NCBI RefSeq assembly: GCF_002116905.1
Contig: NZ_CP015118.1
Span: 992,001-1,056,000, forward strand
Origin: Piscinibacter gummiphilus
GTDB taxonomy: Bacteria > Pseudomonadota > Gammaproteobacteria > Burkholderiales > Burkholderiaceae_C
Direction of reading: 5' to 3'
Length of the DNA: 64,000 nucleotides
Shown here: in pieces, positions 34,457 through 42,376 of the stretch
Position numbering within the stretch: position 1 is the first letter of the stretch
How the letters are laid out: the number at the start of each line of letters is the position of its first letter
Notes under the pieces: model-generated
Seen by the model: the letters and a program-made list of their open reading frames with translations, nothing else
Told to the model about the DNA's origin: nothing
Databases searched by the model: none
Made by a program: the position numbers and the translations under genes

Positions 34457-35329
34457 TCAGCGCACTCCCTTGGTGAACAGGCCCTGCGGGCGCACCGACA
34501 GGATCACCACCAGCAGCACGAAGGCGATGATGTCCTTGTAGTCGGACGAGATGTAGAACGCGCCGAAGCTTTCGGCGAAGCCGATGATCAGGCCGCCGAC
34601 GATGGCGCCGGGCACGCTGCCCATGCCGCCGAGGATGATGATCACGAAGGCCTTCGTGATCACGAGGTTGCCCATCGCGGGGTACACGAGGTTGATCGGC
34701 GCGTACAGCGACGCGGCGATGGCGGCCAGGGCGCCAGCGATCGCGAAGGTCAGCATGGCCACGCGGTTGGCGTCGATGCCCACGAGCGAGGCGCCGTCGC
34801 GGTTCTGCGCCATCGCGATGATGGTGGAGCCGGTGACGGTCTTCTTCAGGAACAGGTGCAGCACGACCATCATCAGGAAGGCCGCGGCGATGATCAGCAG
34901 GCGCTGCACCGGCGCGGTGAGGCCGCCGAGTTCGACGATGCCGCTGTACGGCGACTGCATGCGCTGGAAGTCGGCGCCCCAGATCAGCTGGGCCGTGGCT
35001 TCGAGGAACAGCATCATGCCGATGGCCGCGATCATCGGGTGCAGGCCGCTGTGGTGGCGCAGCGGGTGGAACACGAGGCGTTCGGCCAGCGTGGACAGCA
35101 CCGCCACGACCGCGGCGGAGCCGGCCATCGCGAGCCAGTAGTTCACGCCGTAGCGCGTCATCAGGTGGAACGACACGAAGGCGCCGGCCATGTAGAACGC
35201 ACCGTGGGCGAAGTTCGGCACGTGCAGGATGCCGTACACGAGCGTGAGACCCAGGGCGACGAGGCTGTAGATGCCGCCGAGCGTGAGCCCGTTGAGCACC
35301 TGCTGCAGGAATTGTTGGAGGAAATCCAT
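34457..35329 (-). CDS. livH: Liv-type ABC importer permease LivH
   Basis: First permease gene of the operon, 290 residues. LTLGGIYSLVALGLTLVYGI and LHVPNFAHGAFYMAGAF are typical, as is the coupling segment MAQNRDGASLVGIDANRVA. GGAAGGA precedes the ATG at 35329 by about 8 nt and overlaps the end of a possible short leader frame. The order livH, livM, livG, livF, livK, livK is standard. Confidence 0.94.
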   Translation of the reverse strand: MDFLQQFLQQVLNGLTLGGIYSLVALGLTLVYGILHVPNFAHGAFYMAGAFVSFHLMTRYGVNYWLAMAGSAAVVAVLSTLAERLVFHPLRHHSGLHPMIAAIGMMLFLEATAQLIWGADFQRMQSPYSGIVELGGLTAPVQRLLIIAAAFLMMVVLHLFLKKTVTGSTIIAMAQNRDGASLVGIDANRVAMLTFAIAGALAAIAASLYAPINLVYPAMGNLVITKAFVIIILGGMGSVPGAIVGGLIIGFAESFGAFYISSDYKDIIAFVLLVVILSVRPQGLFTKGVR

Positions 35330-35332
35330 CGC

Positions 35333-35422
35333 TCAGTCCTTCCGCGCGGGGACGGTGGAGGGGTTCACGATGGGCGTCTGCTCGGGGCTGTGGCCGCGAC
35401 CCGTTCGGGCAGGCATGGGCAT
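35333..35422 (-). CDS. Possible 29-residue leader peptide upstream of livH
   Basis: A short frame begins at the ATG at 35422, with AGGAG about 10 nt before it, and stops 3 nt before livH. It is rich in Pro, Arg and Thr (MPMPARTGRGHSPEQTPIVN). The livH ribosome site overlaps its stop codon, which would couple the two. No homologue is recognised, and it contains no run of Leu, Ile or Val codons as an attenuator peptide would. Confidence 0.25.
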   Translation of the reverse strand: MPMPARTGRGHSPEQTPIVNPSTVPARKD

Positions 35423-35536
35423 GTTCGTCACGCTCCTGTGTCGAGAAGAAGAGAGGTTGGCGACCGCCGGGGATGCGGTCGAGAGATCTCCCCGGGAGGG
35501 GCCAACCGCACGTTGCGCTCCGTAGAACGCGTCGCG

Positions 35537-35590
35537 ATCTTGCTGCCATGCAGAACTGCAGTCAACGCGAATGTTCTGCGATGCGGAACA
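35537..35590 (-). promoter_or_regulatory. Candidate liv promoter with two operator dyads
   Basis: On the minus strand, TTGACT (35560-35565) and CAAGAT (35537-35542) are 17 nt apart. Two dyads of form TTCYGC-N3-GCRGAA flank the -35: TGTTCTGC-GAT-GCGGAACA at 35572-35590 (one mismatch between arms) and the weaker TGCTGC-CAT-GCAGAA at 35541-35555, which covers the -10. Repression by a dimeric regulator is likely. Confidence 0.5.
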
Positions 35591-35747
35591 CACAAGGGCA
35601 AACACTGAGAGGATTTTTCCGTGCTTGTCGCTTGGGAGACCTTGTGTACCGGTAACTACGTAGATGCTCCGGAATGCATTTGTCCTGTGTCCTGCGCGTG
35701 ACACCGGGGCATTCGAAGAGTTACCCTGTCGTTCGACCGGGTCGGAC

Positions 35748-35789
35748 TTGCCGCTCTGCCAGAGCGGCTGTATATTCCGCAGTGCAGAA
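35748..35789 (+). promoter_or_regulatory. etfBA promoter with operator dyads
   Basis: TTGCCG (35748-35753) and TATATT (35771-35776) are exactly 17 nt apart. The spacer holds a perfect dyad CCGCTCT-GCC-AGAGCGG (35751-35767). TTCCGC-AGT-GCAGAA (35775-35789) overlaps the end of the -10 and has the same form as the dyads at the liv and ACAD promoters. Start of transcription is expected near 35783, about 100 nt before etfB. Confidence 0.6.
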
Positions 35790-35880
35790 GCATGTTTTGC
35801 AATTGACGTGCAAGCGGAGGCCTTGCACGCTGCGTCACAGGGGCCGTGCTCGAGCTCCGTTCAACATCAAAGGTCGATTC

Positions 35881-36630
35881 ATGAAAGTGCTGGTGGCAGT
35901 CAAGCGGGTGGTGGACTACAACGTGAAGGTTCGCGTCAAGAGCGATGGCACGGGGGTGGACATCGCGAACGTGAAGATGAGCATGAACCCGTTCGACGAG
36001 ATCGCCGTCGAAGAGGCGGTGCGGCTGAAGGAGAAGGGTGTGGTCACGGAAGTGATCGCCGTCTCGTGCGGCCCCACGCAAGCGCAGGAAACCCTGCGCA
36101 CGGCGATGGCCATCGGTGCCGACCGCGCCATCCTGGTCGAGAGCGCGGACGAGCTGCAGCCGCTGGCCGTGGCCAAGCTGCTCAAGGCGCTGGTGGACAA
36201 GGAACAGCCGTCGCTCGTGATCCTGGGCAAGCAGGCCATCGACGACGACAACAACCAGACGGGCCAGATGCTGGCGGCGCTCGCGGGCCTGCCGCAGGCG
36301 ACGTTCGCCAGCAAGGTGGAACTGGCTGCCGATGGTGCCTCGGTCACGCGTGAAGTCGACGGGGGTCTGGAGACGCTCAAGCTCACGCTGCCGGCGGTCG
36401 TGACGACCGACCTGCGCCTGAACGAGCCGCGCTACGTGACGCTGCCGAACATCATGAAGGCGAAGAAGAAGCCGCTGGACGTGGTGAAGCCGTCCGACCT
36501 GGGGGTGGACGTGGCCCCGCGCATCAAGACGCTGAAGGTCAGCGAGCCGCCGAAGCGGTCGGCTGGCATCAAGGTGCCGGATGTCGCCACGCTGGTCGAC
36601 AAGCTGAAGAACACCGCCAAGGTTCTCTGA
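35881..36630 (+). CDS. etfB: Electron transfer flavoprotein beta subunit
   Basis: Beta subunit of ETF, 249 residues, which takes electrons from acyl-CoA dehydrogenases and passes them to ETF-quinone oxidoreductase. MKVLVAVKRVVDYNVKVRVK is the standard start. SMNPFDEIAVEEAVRLKEKG, LGKQAIDDDNNQTGQMLAALA and TLPAVVTTDLRLNEPRYVTL are the nucleotide-binding and signature segments. AAAGG lies 7 nt before the ATG at 35881. An upstream in-frame ATG exists but would overlap the promoter. A REP element separates it from etfA. Confidence 0.96.
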   Translation: MKVLVAVKRVVDYNVKVRVKSDGTGVDIANVKMSMNPFDEIAVEEAVRLKEKGVVTEVIAVSCGPTQAQETLRTAMAIGADRAILVESADELQPLAVAKLLKALVDKEQPSLVILGKQAIDDDNNQTGQMLAALAGLPQATFASKVELAADGASVTREVDGGLETLKLTLPAVVTTDLRLNEPRYVTLPNIMKAKKKPLDVVKPSDLGVDVAPRIKTLKVSEPPKRSAGIKVPDVATLVDKLKNTAKVL

Positions 36631-36647
36631 ACCCGGCTCGCCGCTCG

Positions 36648-36739
36648 ACGCCCAGGGTCCCGGCCTTCGCCGGGATGACGTCTGGGGGAGAGGTGAAAGA
36701 ACAATCTGTCATCCCGGCGAAGGCCGGGACCCTCGGCGT
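36648..36739. repeat. REP-like pair between etfB and etfA, copy 3
   Basis: Two half-elements face each other: CCCGGCCTTCGCCGGGATGAC (ends 36679) and GTCATCCCGGCGAAGGCCGGG (begins 36708), about 28 nt apart. The arrangement is inside-out compared with the other copies. It lies inside the etfBA operon. Confidence 0.8.
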
Positions 36740-36772
36740 GGTATCGCGAGGGAATGCACAAGGAACACGAAC

Positions 36773-37705
36773 ATGACCGCACTCGTCATCGCCGAACACG
36801 ACAACCAATCCATCAAGGGCGCCACCCTGAACACCGTGACCGCCGCCGCCCAGCTGGGTGGTGACGTGCACGTCCTCGTCGCCGGCTCGAACGCCGCCGA
36901 CGCCGCCAAGGCCGCCGCCGCCATCGCCGGCGTGGCCAAGGTGATCCACGCCGACGCCGCCGGCTTCGAGCACGGCCTCGCCGAAAACGTCGCCGCGCAA
37001 GTGATCGCGCTGGCCGGCAGCTACAGCCACATCGTCTTCCCGGCCACGGCCTCGGGCAAGAACGTCGCGCCGCGCGTGGCCGCGCTCCTCGACGTGGGCC
37101 AGGTGAGCGACATCACGAAGGTGGTGAGCCCCGACACGTTCGAGCGCCCGATCTACGCCGGCAACGCCATCGCCACCGTGCAGAGCAGCGACAAGGTCAA
37201 GGTGATCACCGTGCGTTCGACGGGCTTCGATGCCGCGGCCGCCACGGGTGGCAGCGCCGCCGTCGAAACCGCATCGGCCACGGCCGACAGCGGCAAGTCG
37301 AGCTTCGTGGGCAGCGAGATCGCCAAGAACGACCGCCCCGAACTCACCGCCGCGAAGATCATCGTCTCCGGCGGCCGCGCGCTCGGCAGCAGCGACAAGT
37401 TCAATGAAGTGTTGACCCCGCTGGCCGACAAGCTCGGCGCTGCGCTGGGCGCCAGCCGCGCCGCGGTCGACGCGGGCTACGCCCCGAACGACTGGCAGGT
37501 GGGCCAGACCGGCAAGATCGTCGCCCCGCAGCTCTACATCGCCGCGGGCATCTCGGGTGCCATCCAGCACCTGGCCGGCATGAAGGACTCCAAGGTGATC
37601 GTCGCGATCAACAAGGACCCGGAAGCGCCGATCTTCAGCGTGGCCGACTACGGCCTCGAAGCCGACCTGTTCACTGCGGTACCGGAGTTGGTCCAAGCTC
37701 TCTGA
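36773..37705 (+). CDS. etfA: Electron transfer flavoprotein alpha subunit
   Basis: Alpha subunit of ETF, 310 residues, carrying FAD. The N-terminal part (MTALVIAEHDNQSIKGATLN) is standard, and the C-terminal FAD domain has VSGGRALGSSDKFNEVL, VGQTGKIVAPQLYIAAGISG, AIQHLAGMKDSKVIVAINKD and DPEAPIFSVADYGL. It follows etfB by 142 nt with a REP pair between. Together with etfB it would serve the seven ACADs in this window. Confidence 0.96.
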   Translation: MTALVIAEHDNQSIKGATLNTVTAAAQLGGDVHVLVAGSNAADAAKAAAAIAGVAKVIHADAAGFEHGLAENVAAQVIALAGSYSHIVFPATASGKNVAPRVAALLDVGQVSDITKVVSPDTFERPIYAGNAIATVQSSDKVKVITVRSTGFDAAAATGGSAAVETASATADSGKSSFVGSEIAKNDRPELTAAKIIVSGGRALGSSDKFNEVLTPLADKLGAALGASRAAVDAGYAPNDWQVGQTGKIVAPQLYIAAGISGAIQHLAGMKDSKVIVAINKDPEAPIFSVADYGLEADLFTAVPELVQAL

Positions 37706-37738
37706 CCCATCGAAGCAGTACCCACCAGGAGCGAACGA

Positions 37739-38509
37739 ATGAACAAGCCGTATGAAATTCCTTCCGTTCGCGACCTGGTGTCGCCGGCCGAGTGGAAAGC
37801 CCGCGTGGACCTCGCCGCCGCCTACCGGCTGGTGGCGCTGTTCGGGTGGGACGACCTCGTGTTCACGCACATCTCGGCCCGCGTGCCCGGCGAGGAACAC
37901 CAGTTCCTGATCAACCCGTACGGGCTGTTCTTCGAGGAGATCACGGCCTCGAGCCTGATCAAGGTGGACCACCACGGCAAGCCCGTGATGCCGTCGCCGT
38001 ACCCGGTGAACCCGGCCGGCTTCGTGATCCACAGCGCGGTGCACGAGGCCCGTCCCACGGTCAACTGCGTGCTGCACACGCACACCCTGCACGGCGTCGC
38101 CGTGTCGGCGCAGGCCGGCGGCCTGCTGCCCATCTCGCAGCAGTCGGGGTTCCCGCTGACGAACCTCGCGTACCACGCGTACGAAGGCGTGGCGCTGCGC
38201 GACGAGGAGAAGGCGCGGCTCGTGGCCGACCTCGGCACGGCCAACAGCATGATCCTGCGCAACCACGGCCTGCTGACCTGCGGCCGTTCGGTGGCAGAGG
38301 CCTTCCAGGCGATGTACACGCTGGAGTCGGCCTGCCGCATCCAGATCCTCGCGCAGTCGGGTGGCACGCCGCTCACGATGGTGCCGCAGAGCATCCTCGA
38401 CACGATGGGCGAGCAGGCCCGCGAGGTCAGCAAGGGCCTCGGCGCGAACCTCGTGTGGCCGGGCCTGCTGCGCCGGCTCGACCGCCGCAACCCCGGCTAC
38501 GACACCTGA
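37739..38509 (+). CDS. Class II aldolase/adducin-family protein
   Basis: A 256-residue protein of the class II aldolase fold. LFGWDDLVFTHISARVP, INPYGLFFEEITASSLIKVD, NCVLHTHTLHGVAVSA (metal-ligand His pair) and ILRNHGLLTCG (third metal ligand) are present. Metal-dependent aldolases or decarboxylases of small hydroxyacids use this fold, but many members are uncharacterised. It lies 33 nt after etfA and starts a run of four genes with 3-25 nt gaps. The reaction is not known. Confidence 0.88.
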   Translation: MNKPYEIPSVRDLVSPAEWKARVDLAAAYRLVALFGWDDLVFTHISARVPGEEHQFLINPYGLFFEEITASSLIKVDHHGKPVMPSPYPVNPAGFVIHSAVHEARPTVNCVLHTHTLHGVAVSAQAGGLLPISQQSGFPLTNLAYHAYEGVALRDEEKARLVADLGTANSMILRNHGLLTCGRSVAEAFQAMYTLESACRIQILAQSGGTPLTMVPQSILDTMGEQAREVSKGLGANLVWPGLLRRLDRRNPGYDT

Positions 38510-38523
38510 GGACCGCATCTCCC

Positions 38524-39450
38524 ATGGCGATCCTCGTCCTCTCCAATCCCCTCCCGTCGGCACCGTTCGCCGAAGCCCTCCGCCATGCCGCGCCCGACGT
38601 GCCGATCTGGACCGAGGCCGATGCCCCGGATCCCGGGCAGGTCGAGGCCATCCTCGCGTGGCGCATGAAGGCCGGCATCCTGCCGAAGTACCCGAACCTG
38701 CGCGTGCTGTGTTCCACGGGGGCCGGCGTCGACAAGCTGCTCGTCGAGGACCTGCCCGCCACCGTGCCCGTCACCCGCGTGGTCGACCCGGCCCAGGGTG
38801 TCGAGATCGCCCAGTACGTGGTGGCGCAGACGCTCGCGTTCACGCGTGACCTGCCGCTCTACGCGCGCCAGCAGGCCCATGCCCAGTGGAAGCGCCACCC
38901 GGTGCGCCTCGCGTCGCAGTGCCGCGTGGGCGTGATGGGCCTCGGCGCCGTGGGCCAGGCCATCGCGCGTGCGTTCGCGCCGCTCGGCTACCCGGTCTCG
39001 GGCTGGAGCCGCAGCGCGAAGTCGCTGCCGGGCATCCAGTGCCATGCGGGCCTCGACGGGCTCGCGAAGTTCCTGTCGCACACCGACATCCTCGTGTGTG
39101 CCCTGCCGCTCACGCCGGAGACACGCGGCCTGTTGAACCGCGGCACGCTCGGCCAGCTGCCGAGCGGCGCGTTCGTGGTCAACGTGGGCCGGGGCGAGCA
39201 ACTGGTCGAACCCGACCTGCAGATGCTGCTCGACGAGGGCCACCTCGCGGGCGCCGCGCTCGACGTGTTCGACCGCGAGCCACCGCCGCCCGACAACTGG
39301 GTGTGGGGCCATCCGAAGGTGTCGGCCACGCCGCACATCGCCGCGCAGGCCTCGTTCGACGTCGTGGCCGCGCAGTGTGTCGACGCGTGGCGCAGCGCGC
39401 GCGCCGGCGACACGCCGGCCCTCGCGGTGGACCGCACCGCGGGGTACTGA
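38524..39450 (+). CDS. D-2-hydroxyacid dehydrogenase (GhrA-like)
   Basis: NAD(P)-dependent 2-hydroxyacid dehydrogenase/ketoacid reductase of 308 residues. The Rossmann motif is VGVMGLGAVGQAIARAFA, followed by the substrate Arg in VNVGRGEQLVE, the acid in ALDVFDREPPP, and a catalytic His in ATPHIAAQAS. This pattern is that of glyoxylate/hydroxypyruvate reductase A. It lies 14 nt after the aldolase gene. Confidence 0.9.
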   Translation: MAILVLSNPLPSAPFAEALRHAAPDVPIWTEADAPDPGQVEAILAWRMKAGILPKYPNLRVLCSTGAGVDKLLVEDLPATVPVTRVVDPAQGVEIAQYVVAQTLAFTRDLPLYARQQAHAQWKRHPVRLASQCRVGVMGLGAVGQAIARAFAPLGYPVSGWSRSAKSLPGIQCHAGLDGLAKFLSHTDILVCALPLTPETRGLLNRGTLGQLPSGAFVVNVGRGEQLVEPDLQMLLDEGHLAGAALDVFDREPPPPDNWVWGHPKVSATPHIAAQASFDVVAAQCVDAWRSARAGDTPALAVDRTAGY

Positions 39451-39452
39451 GC

Positions 39453-40511
39453 ATGACCGCGCCGAACAACCCCCGCTGGACCCGCCGCCCCGAGGGTTCG
39501 ACCTGGGGCGATTTCGGCCCCGACGACCAGCTCGGCCGCCTGAACCTGCTGACCCCCGCGAAGGTGCGCGAGGGCGTGGCCGAGGTGGTCGAGGGCCGCT
39601 CGTTCGGCCTCAGCCTGCCGCTCGATTTCCCCGGGGGCCAGAAGCTCAACACCCGGCGCAAGCCGCCGGTGCTGCAGCCCACGGAAGTGCGCGGCATGCC
39701 GTTCATGAACCTGGCGCTGGGCCAGTTCGACGCGCGCTACACCGACGTCGTCTGCGACGACCAGGTCACGCTCACGCTGCAGTACTCCACGCAGTGGGAC
39801 AGCTTCGCCCACGTGGGTGCGTGGTTCGACGCCGATGGCGACGGCGAACCCGAGAAGGTCTACTACAACGGCTACCGCGCGCACGAACACGTGCTGGGCC
39901 CGGGCGACCTGAAGCTCGCGTCGTGCCCGTGTGGCGCCGACGGCGGTTCGTACGCGCTCGCGCTCGGCATCGAGACGTTCGCCGCGCTGCCCATCCAGGG
40001 CCGTGGCGTGATGGTGGACCTGCACGCGCACGTGGGCAACGCCCGCGAACTGATCGGGTACGAACGGCTGATGGCCATCCTGCAGGCTGACCGCGTGGTG
40101 ATCGAACCCGGCGACCTGCTCGTGGTGCACACGGGCTTCGCCGACGTGGTGCTGTCGATGAACCGCGACCCGGACATGGCCGTGCTGGACCAGTCGTGCG
40201 CGGTGCTCGACGGGCGCGACGAACGCCTGCTGCAATGGATCACCGACAGCGGCATCGCGGCCATCTGCACCGACAACTACGCCGTGGAGGCGTTCCCCGC
40301 GCGCAAGGCCGACACGACCCCGTCCGCCGCGCTGCCGCTGCACGAACACTGCCTCTTCAAGCTGGGCGTGCCGCTCGGCGAACTCTGGTGGCTGCACGAC
40401 CTGGCCGCCTGGCTGCGCGCCCACGGCCGCAGCCGCTTCTTGTTGACCGCGCCGCCGCTGCGCCTGCCGGGGGCCGTGGGCTCGCCGGTGACGCCCGTCG
40501 CCACGGTCTGA
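39453..40511 (+). CDS. Cyclase-family metal-dependent hydrolase (kynurenine formamidase-like)
   Basis: A 352-residue member of the cyclase superfamily, longer than ordinary kynurenine formamidase (about 210). The metal site is partly recognisable: QWDSFAHVGAW in place of HxGTHxDxPxH, MVDLHAHVG, and VVHTGFADV. The Ile/Asp region AICTDNYAVEAFP is family-like. It lies 2 nt after the dehydrogenase. It may open a ring or hydrolyse an amide or lactone; the substrate is unknown. Confidence 0.83.
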   Translation: MTAPNNPRWTRRPEGSTWGDFGPDDQLGRLNLLTPAKVREGVAEVVEGRSFGLSLPLDFPGGQKLNTRRKPPVLQPTEVRGMPFMNLALGQFDARYTDVVCDDQVTLTLQYSTQWDSFAHVGAWFDADGDGEPEKVYYNGYRAHEHVLGPGDLKLASCPCGADGGSYALALGIETFAALPIQGRGVMVDLHAHVGNARELIGYERLMAILQADRVVIEPGDLLVVHTGFADVVLSMNRDPDMAVLDQSCAVLDGRDERLLQWITDSGIAAICTDNYAVEAFPARKADTTPSAALPLHEHCLFKLGVPLGELWWLHDLAAWLRAHGRSRFLLTAPPLRLPGAVGSPVTPVATV

Positions 40512-40534
40512 TCCTCTTCCCCGAAGGACCTTCG

Positions 40535-42052
40535 ATGCAGGAACTCTTCGCCCACGATTTCGGCGTGATCGCCGACCTCGTGCGCCACCACGCAGAACAG
40601 ACCCCCGACCACCTCGCGCTGGTCGACCCCGACCGCACGCTGACCTACGCGCAGCTCGACACGCTGATGGACCGCATCGCCGCCAGCCTGCAGCGCGACG
40701 GATTCGAGGCCGGAGACGCCATCGCGATCTGCGGCCTGATGACTGCGCCGTACGCCGCGGTGTTCCTCGGCGCGCTGCGTGCCGGCGTGGTGGTGGCCCC
40801 GCTCGCCCCGGGATCGACGCCGCCCAGCATCGTGAAGATGCTCGCGGACGCCGATGCGAAGCTGCTGTTCTGGGATGCGTCCGCCACCGACACGCTCGCG
40901 CTGGCGAAGACACCGCGCGTCGGGCTCGACGGCGGTCTCGAGGCGTGGCTGGTGCCCGAGGGCACGAAGCCGGCGCGTGTGGTGCCCGAGCCGTCGTGGC
41001 CCTTCAACATCATCTACTCGTCGGGCACCACCGGCGAGCCCAAGGGCATCGTGCAGCCGCACGGCATGCGCTGGGGCCACGTGCGCCGCGGAGCCACGTA
41101 CCAGTACGGCGGCCCCGAGGGCGTCACGCTGCTGTCGACCCCGCTGTACTCGAACACCACGCTCGTCGTGTTCTTCCCCACCATCACGTGGGGCGGCACC
41201 GCGGTGCTGATGCCGAAGTTCGATGCGGGCGGCTACCTGAAGCTCGCCGAGAAGCACCGTGTCACGCACACGATGCTCGTGCCGGTGCAGTACCAGCGCC
41301 TGATGGCCCACCCCGACTTCGACCGGTACGACCTGTCGTCGTTCAAGTACAAGTTCAGCACCAGCGCGCCGTTCGGCGCCGCGCTGAAGGCCGACGTGCT
41401 CAAGCGCTGGCCGGGTGGCCTCGTCGAGTTCTACGGCATGACCGAAGGTGGCGGCACCTGCATCCTCGAGGCACACCTGCACCCGACGAAGCTGCACACC
41501 GTGGGCAAGCCGGCCGACAACCACGACATCCGCCTGATCGACGACAACGGCGTCGAGGTGGCGCGCGGCGAGGCGGGCGAGGTGGTGGGCCACTCGCCGA
41601 TCATGATGACCGGGTACCACGGCCAGCCCGAGAAGACGCGCGACGCCGAGTGGTACGACCCGGCCGGCAAGCGCTTCATCCGCACCGGCGACGTGGGCCG
41701 CTTCGACGAGGACGGCTTCCTGACCCTGTTCGATCGCAAGAAGGACATGGTCATCAGCGGCGGCTTCAACATCTACCCGAGCGACCTCGAGGCGGTGCTG
41801 CGCAAGCACGAGGCCGTGTTCGACGCGGCCGTGGTGGGTGTGCCGTCGGAGCAGTGGGGCGAGACGCCCGTGGCCTTCGTCGTGCGCCAGCCCGGCGCCA
41901 CGGTGGACGCCGAGACCTTGCTCCAGTGGACCAACGACCAGGTGGGCAAGACCCAGCGCCTGGCGGGTCTGCAATGGATCGACGAGCTGCCGCGCAGCGC
42001 GATCGGCAAGGTGCTCAAGCGCGAGCTGCGCGACCAGTACGCGAAGAAGTGA
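40535..42052 (+). CDS. AMP-forming acyl-CoA ligase
   Basis: Class I adenylate-forming enzyme of 505 residues. IIYSSGTTGEPKGIVQPHG, EFYGMTEGGGTC, FIRTGDVGRFDEDGFLTLFD, DRKKDMVISGGFNIYPSDLE and the catalytic Lys in SAIGKVLKRELR are present. GAAGGA lies 7 nt before the ATG. It is the last gene of the set after etfA and is convergent with the cytochrome gene. Similarity to acid-activating ligases of the 4-chlorobenzoate/fatty acid type is general; the substrate is unknown. Confidence 0.9.
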   Translation: MQELFAHDFGVIADLVRHHAEQTPDHLALVDPDRTLTYAQLDTLMDRIAASLQRDGFEAGDAIAICGLMTAPYAAVFLGALRAGVVVAPLAPGSTPPSIVKMLADADAKLLFWDASATDTLALAKTPRVGLDGGLEAWLVPEGTKPARVVPEPSWPFNIIYSSGTTGEPKGIVQPHGMRWGHVRRGATYQYGGPEGVTLLSTPLYSNTTLVVFFPTITWGGTAVLMPKFDAGGYLKLAEKHRVTHTMLVPVQYQRLMAHPDFDRYDLSSFKYKFSTSAPFGAALKADVLKRWPGGLVEFYGMTEGGGTCILEAHLHPTKLHTVGKPADNHDIRLIDDNGVEVARGEAGEVVGHSPIMMTGYHGQPEKTRDAEWYDPAGKRFIRTGDVGRFDEDGFLTLFDRKKDMVISGGFNIYPSDLEAVLRKHEAVFDAAVVGVPSEQWGETPVAFVVRQPGATVDAETLLQWTNDQVGKTQRLAGLQWIDELPRSAIGKVLKRELRDQYAKK

Positions 42053-42061
42053 TGTGCGGGG

Positions 42062-42376
42062 TCAGCGTCCGCTGACTGCCGCCACGTAACGCGCGATCGC
42101 CATGATCTGCGCGTCCGTCAGCTGCCCCTTGTACGAGGGCATCATGCCCACGCCGTTGCGCAGCGCGGCCGCCACGCGGTCGGCCGACGGCTTGAGCTCG
42201 TCGAGCACCGGTCCCACCTCGCCCGCGCTGCCCGCGTCCTTCAGCGTGTGGCACACCGCGCAGGCGGGCGTGGCGCCCTTCAGGAAGAGCGCCTTGCCCA
42301 CGGCGAGATCGGCCGCCGGGTCGGCGGCGAGCGCCGGCCCTGCCGCCAGGCACAGGGCGACCAGCAGCGGCCGCAT
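42062..42376 (-). CDS. sorB: Small c-type cytochrome (sulfite dehydrogenase partner)
   Basis: A 104-residue secreted cytochrome. Residues 1-18 are a signal peptide. Haem attachment is CAVCH (Cys39, Cys42, His43), and the Met ligand is in GVGMMPSYKG (Met78 or Met79). Its ATG overlaps the sulfite dehydrogenase stop by 1 nt. By analogy with SorAB, it would take electrons from sulfite oxidation. The symbol is by analogy. Confidence 0.85.
   Translation of the reverse strand: MRPLLVALCLAAGPALAADPAADLAVGKALFLKGATPACAVCHTLKDAGSAGEVGPVLDELKPSADRVAAALRNGVGMMPSYKGQLTDAQIMAIARYVAAVSGR

Larger units (their letters stand above)
35330..35880. other. Divergent intergenic region (liv / etfBA)
   Basis: These 551 nt contain the possible leader frame, the liv promoter with its dyads, and the etfBA promoter with its two dyads. 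Longer open frames here are not supported: frames reaching 35674 and 35704 would run through the promoters. I see no other structure in 35600-35740. Confidence 0.5.

Noticed and set aside
35674..35880. N-terminal extension of etfB
   Set aside because: The extra region contains the -35, -10 and dyads and has no family similarity; MKVLVAVKR is the standard EtfB start.
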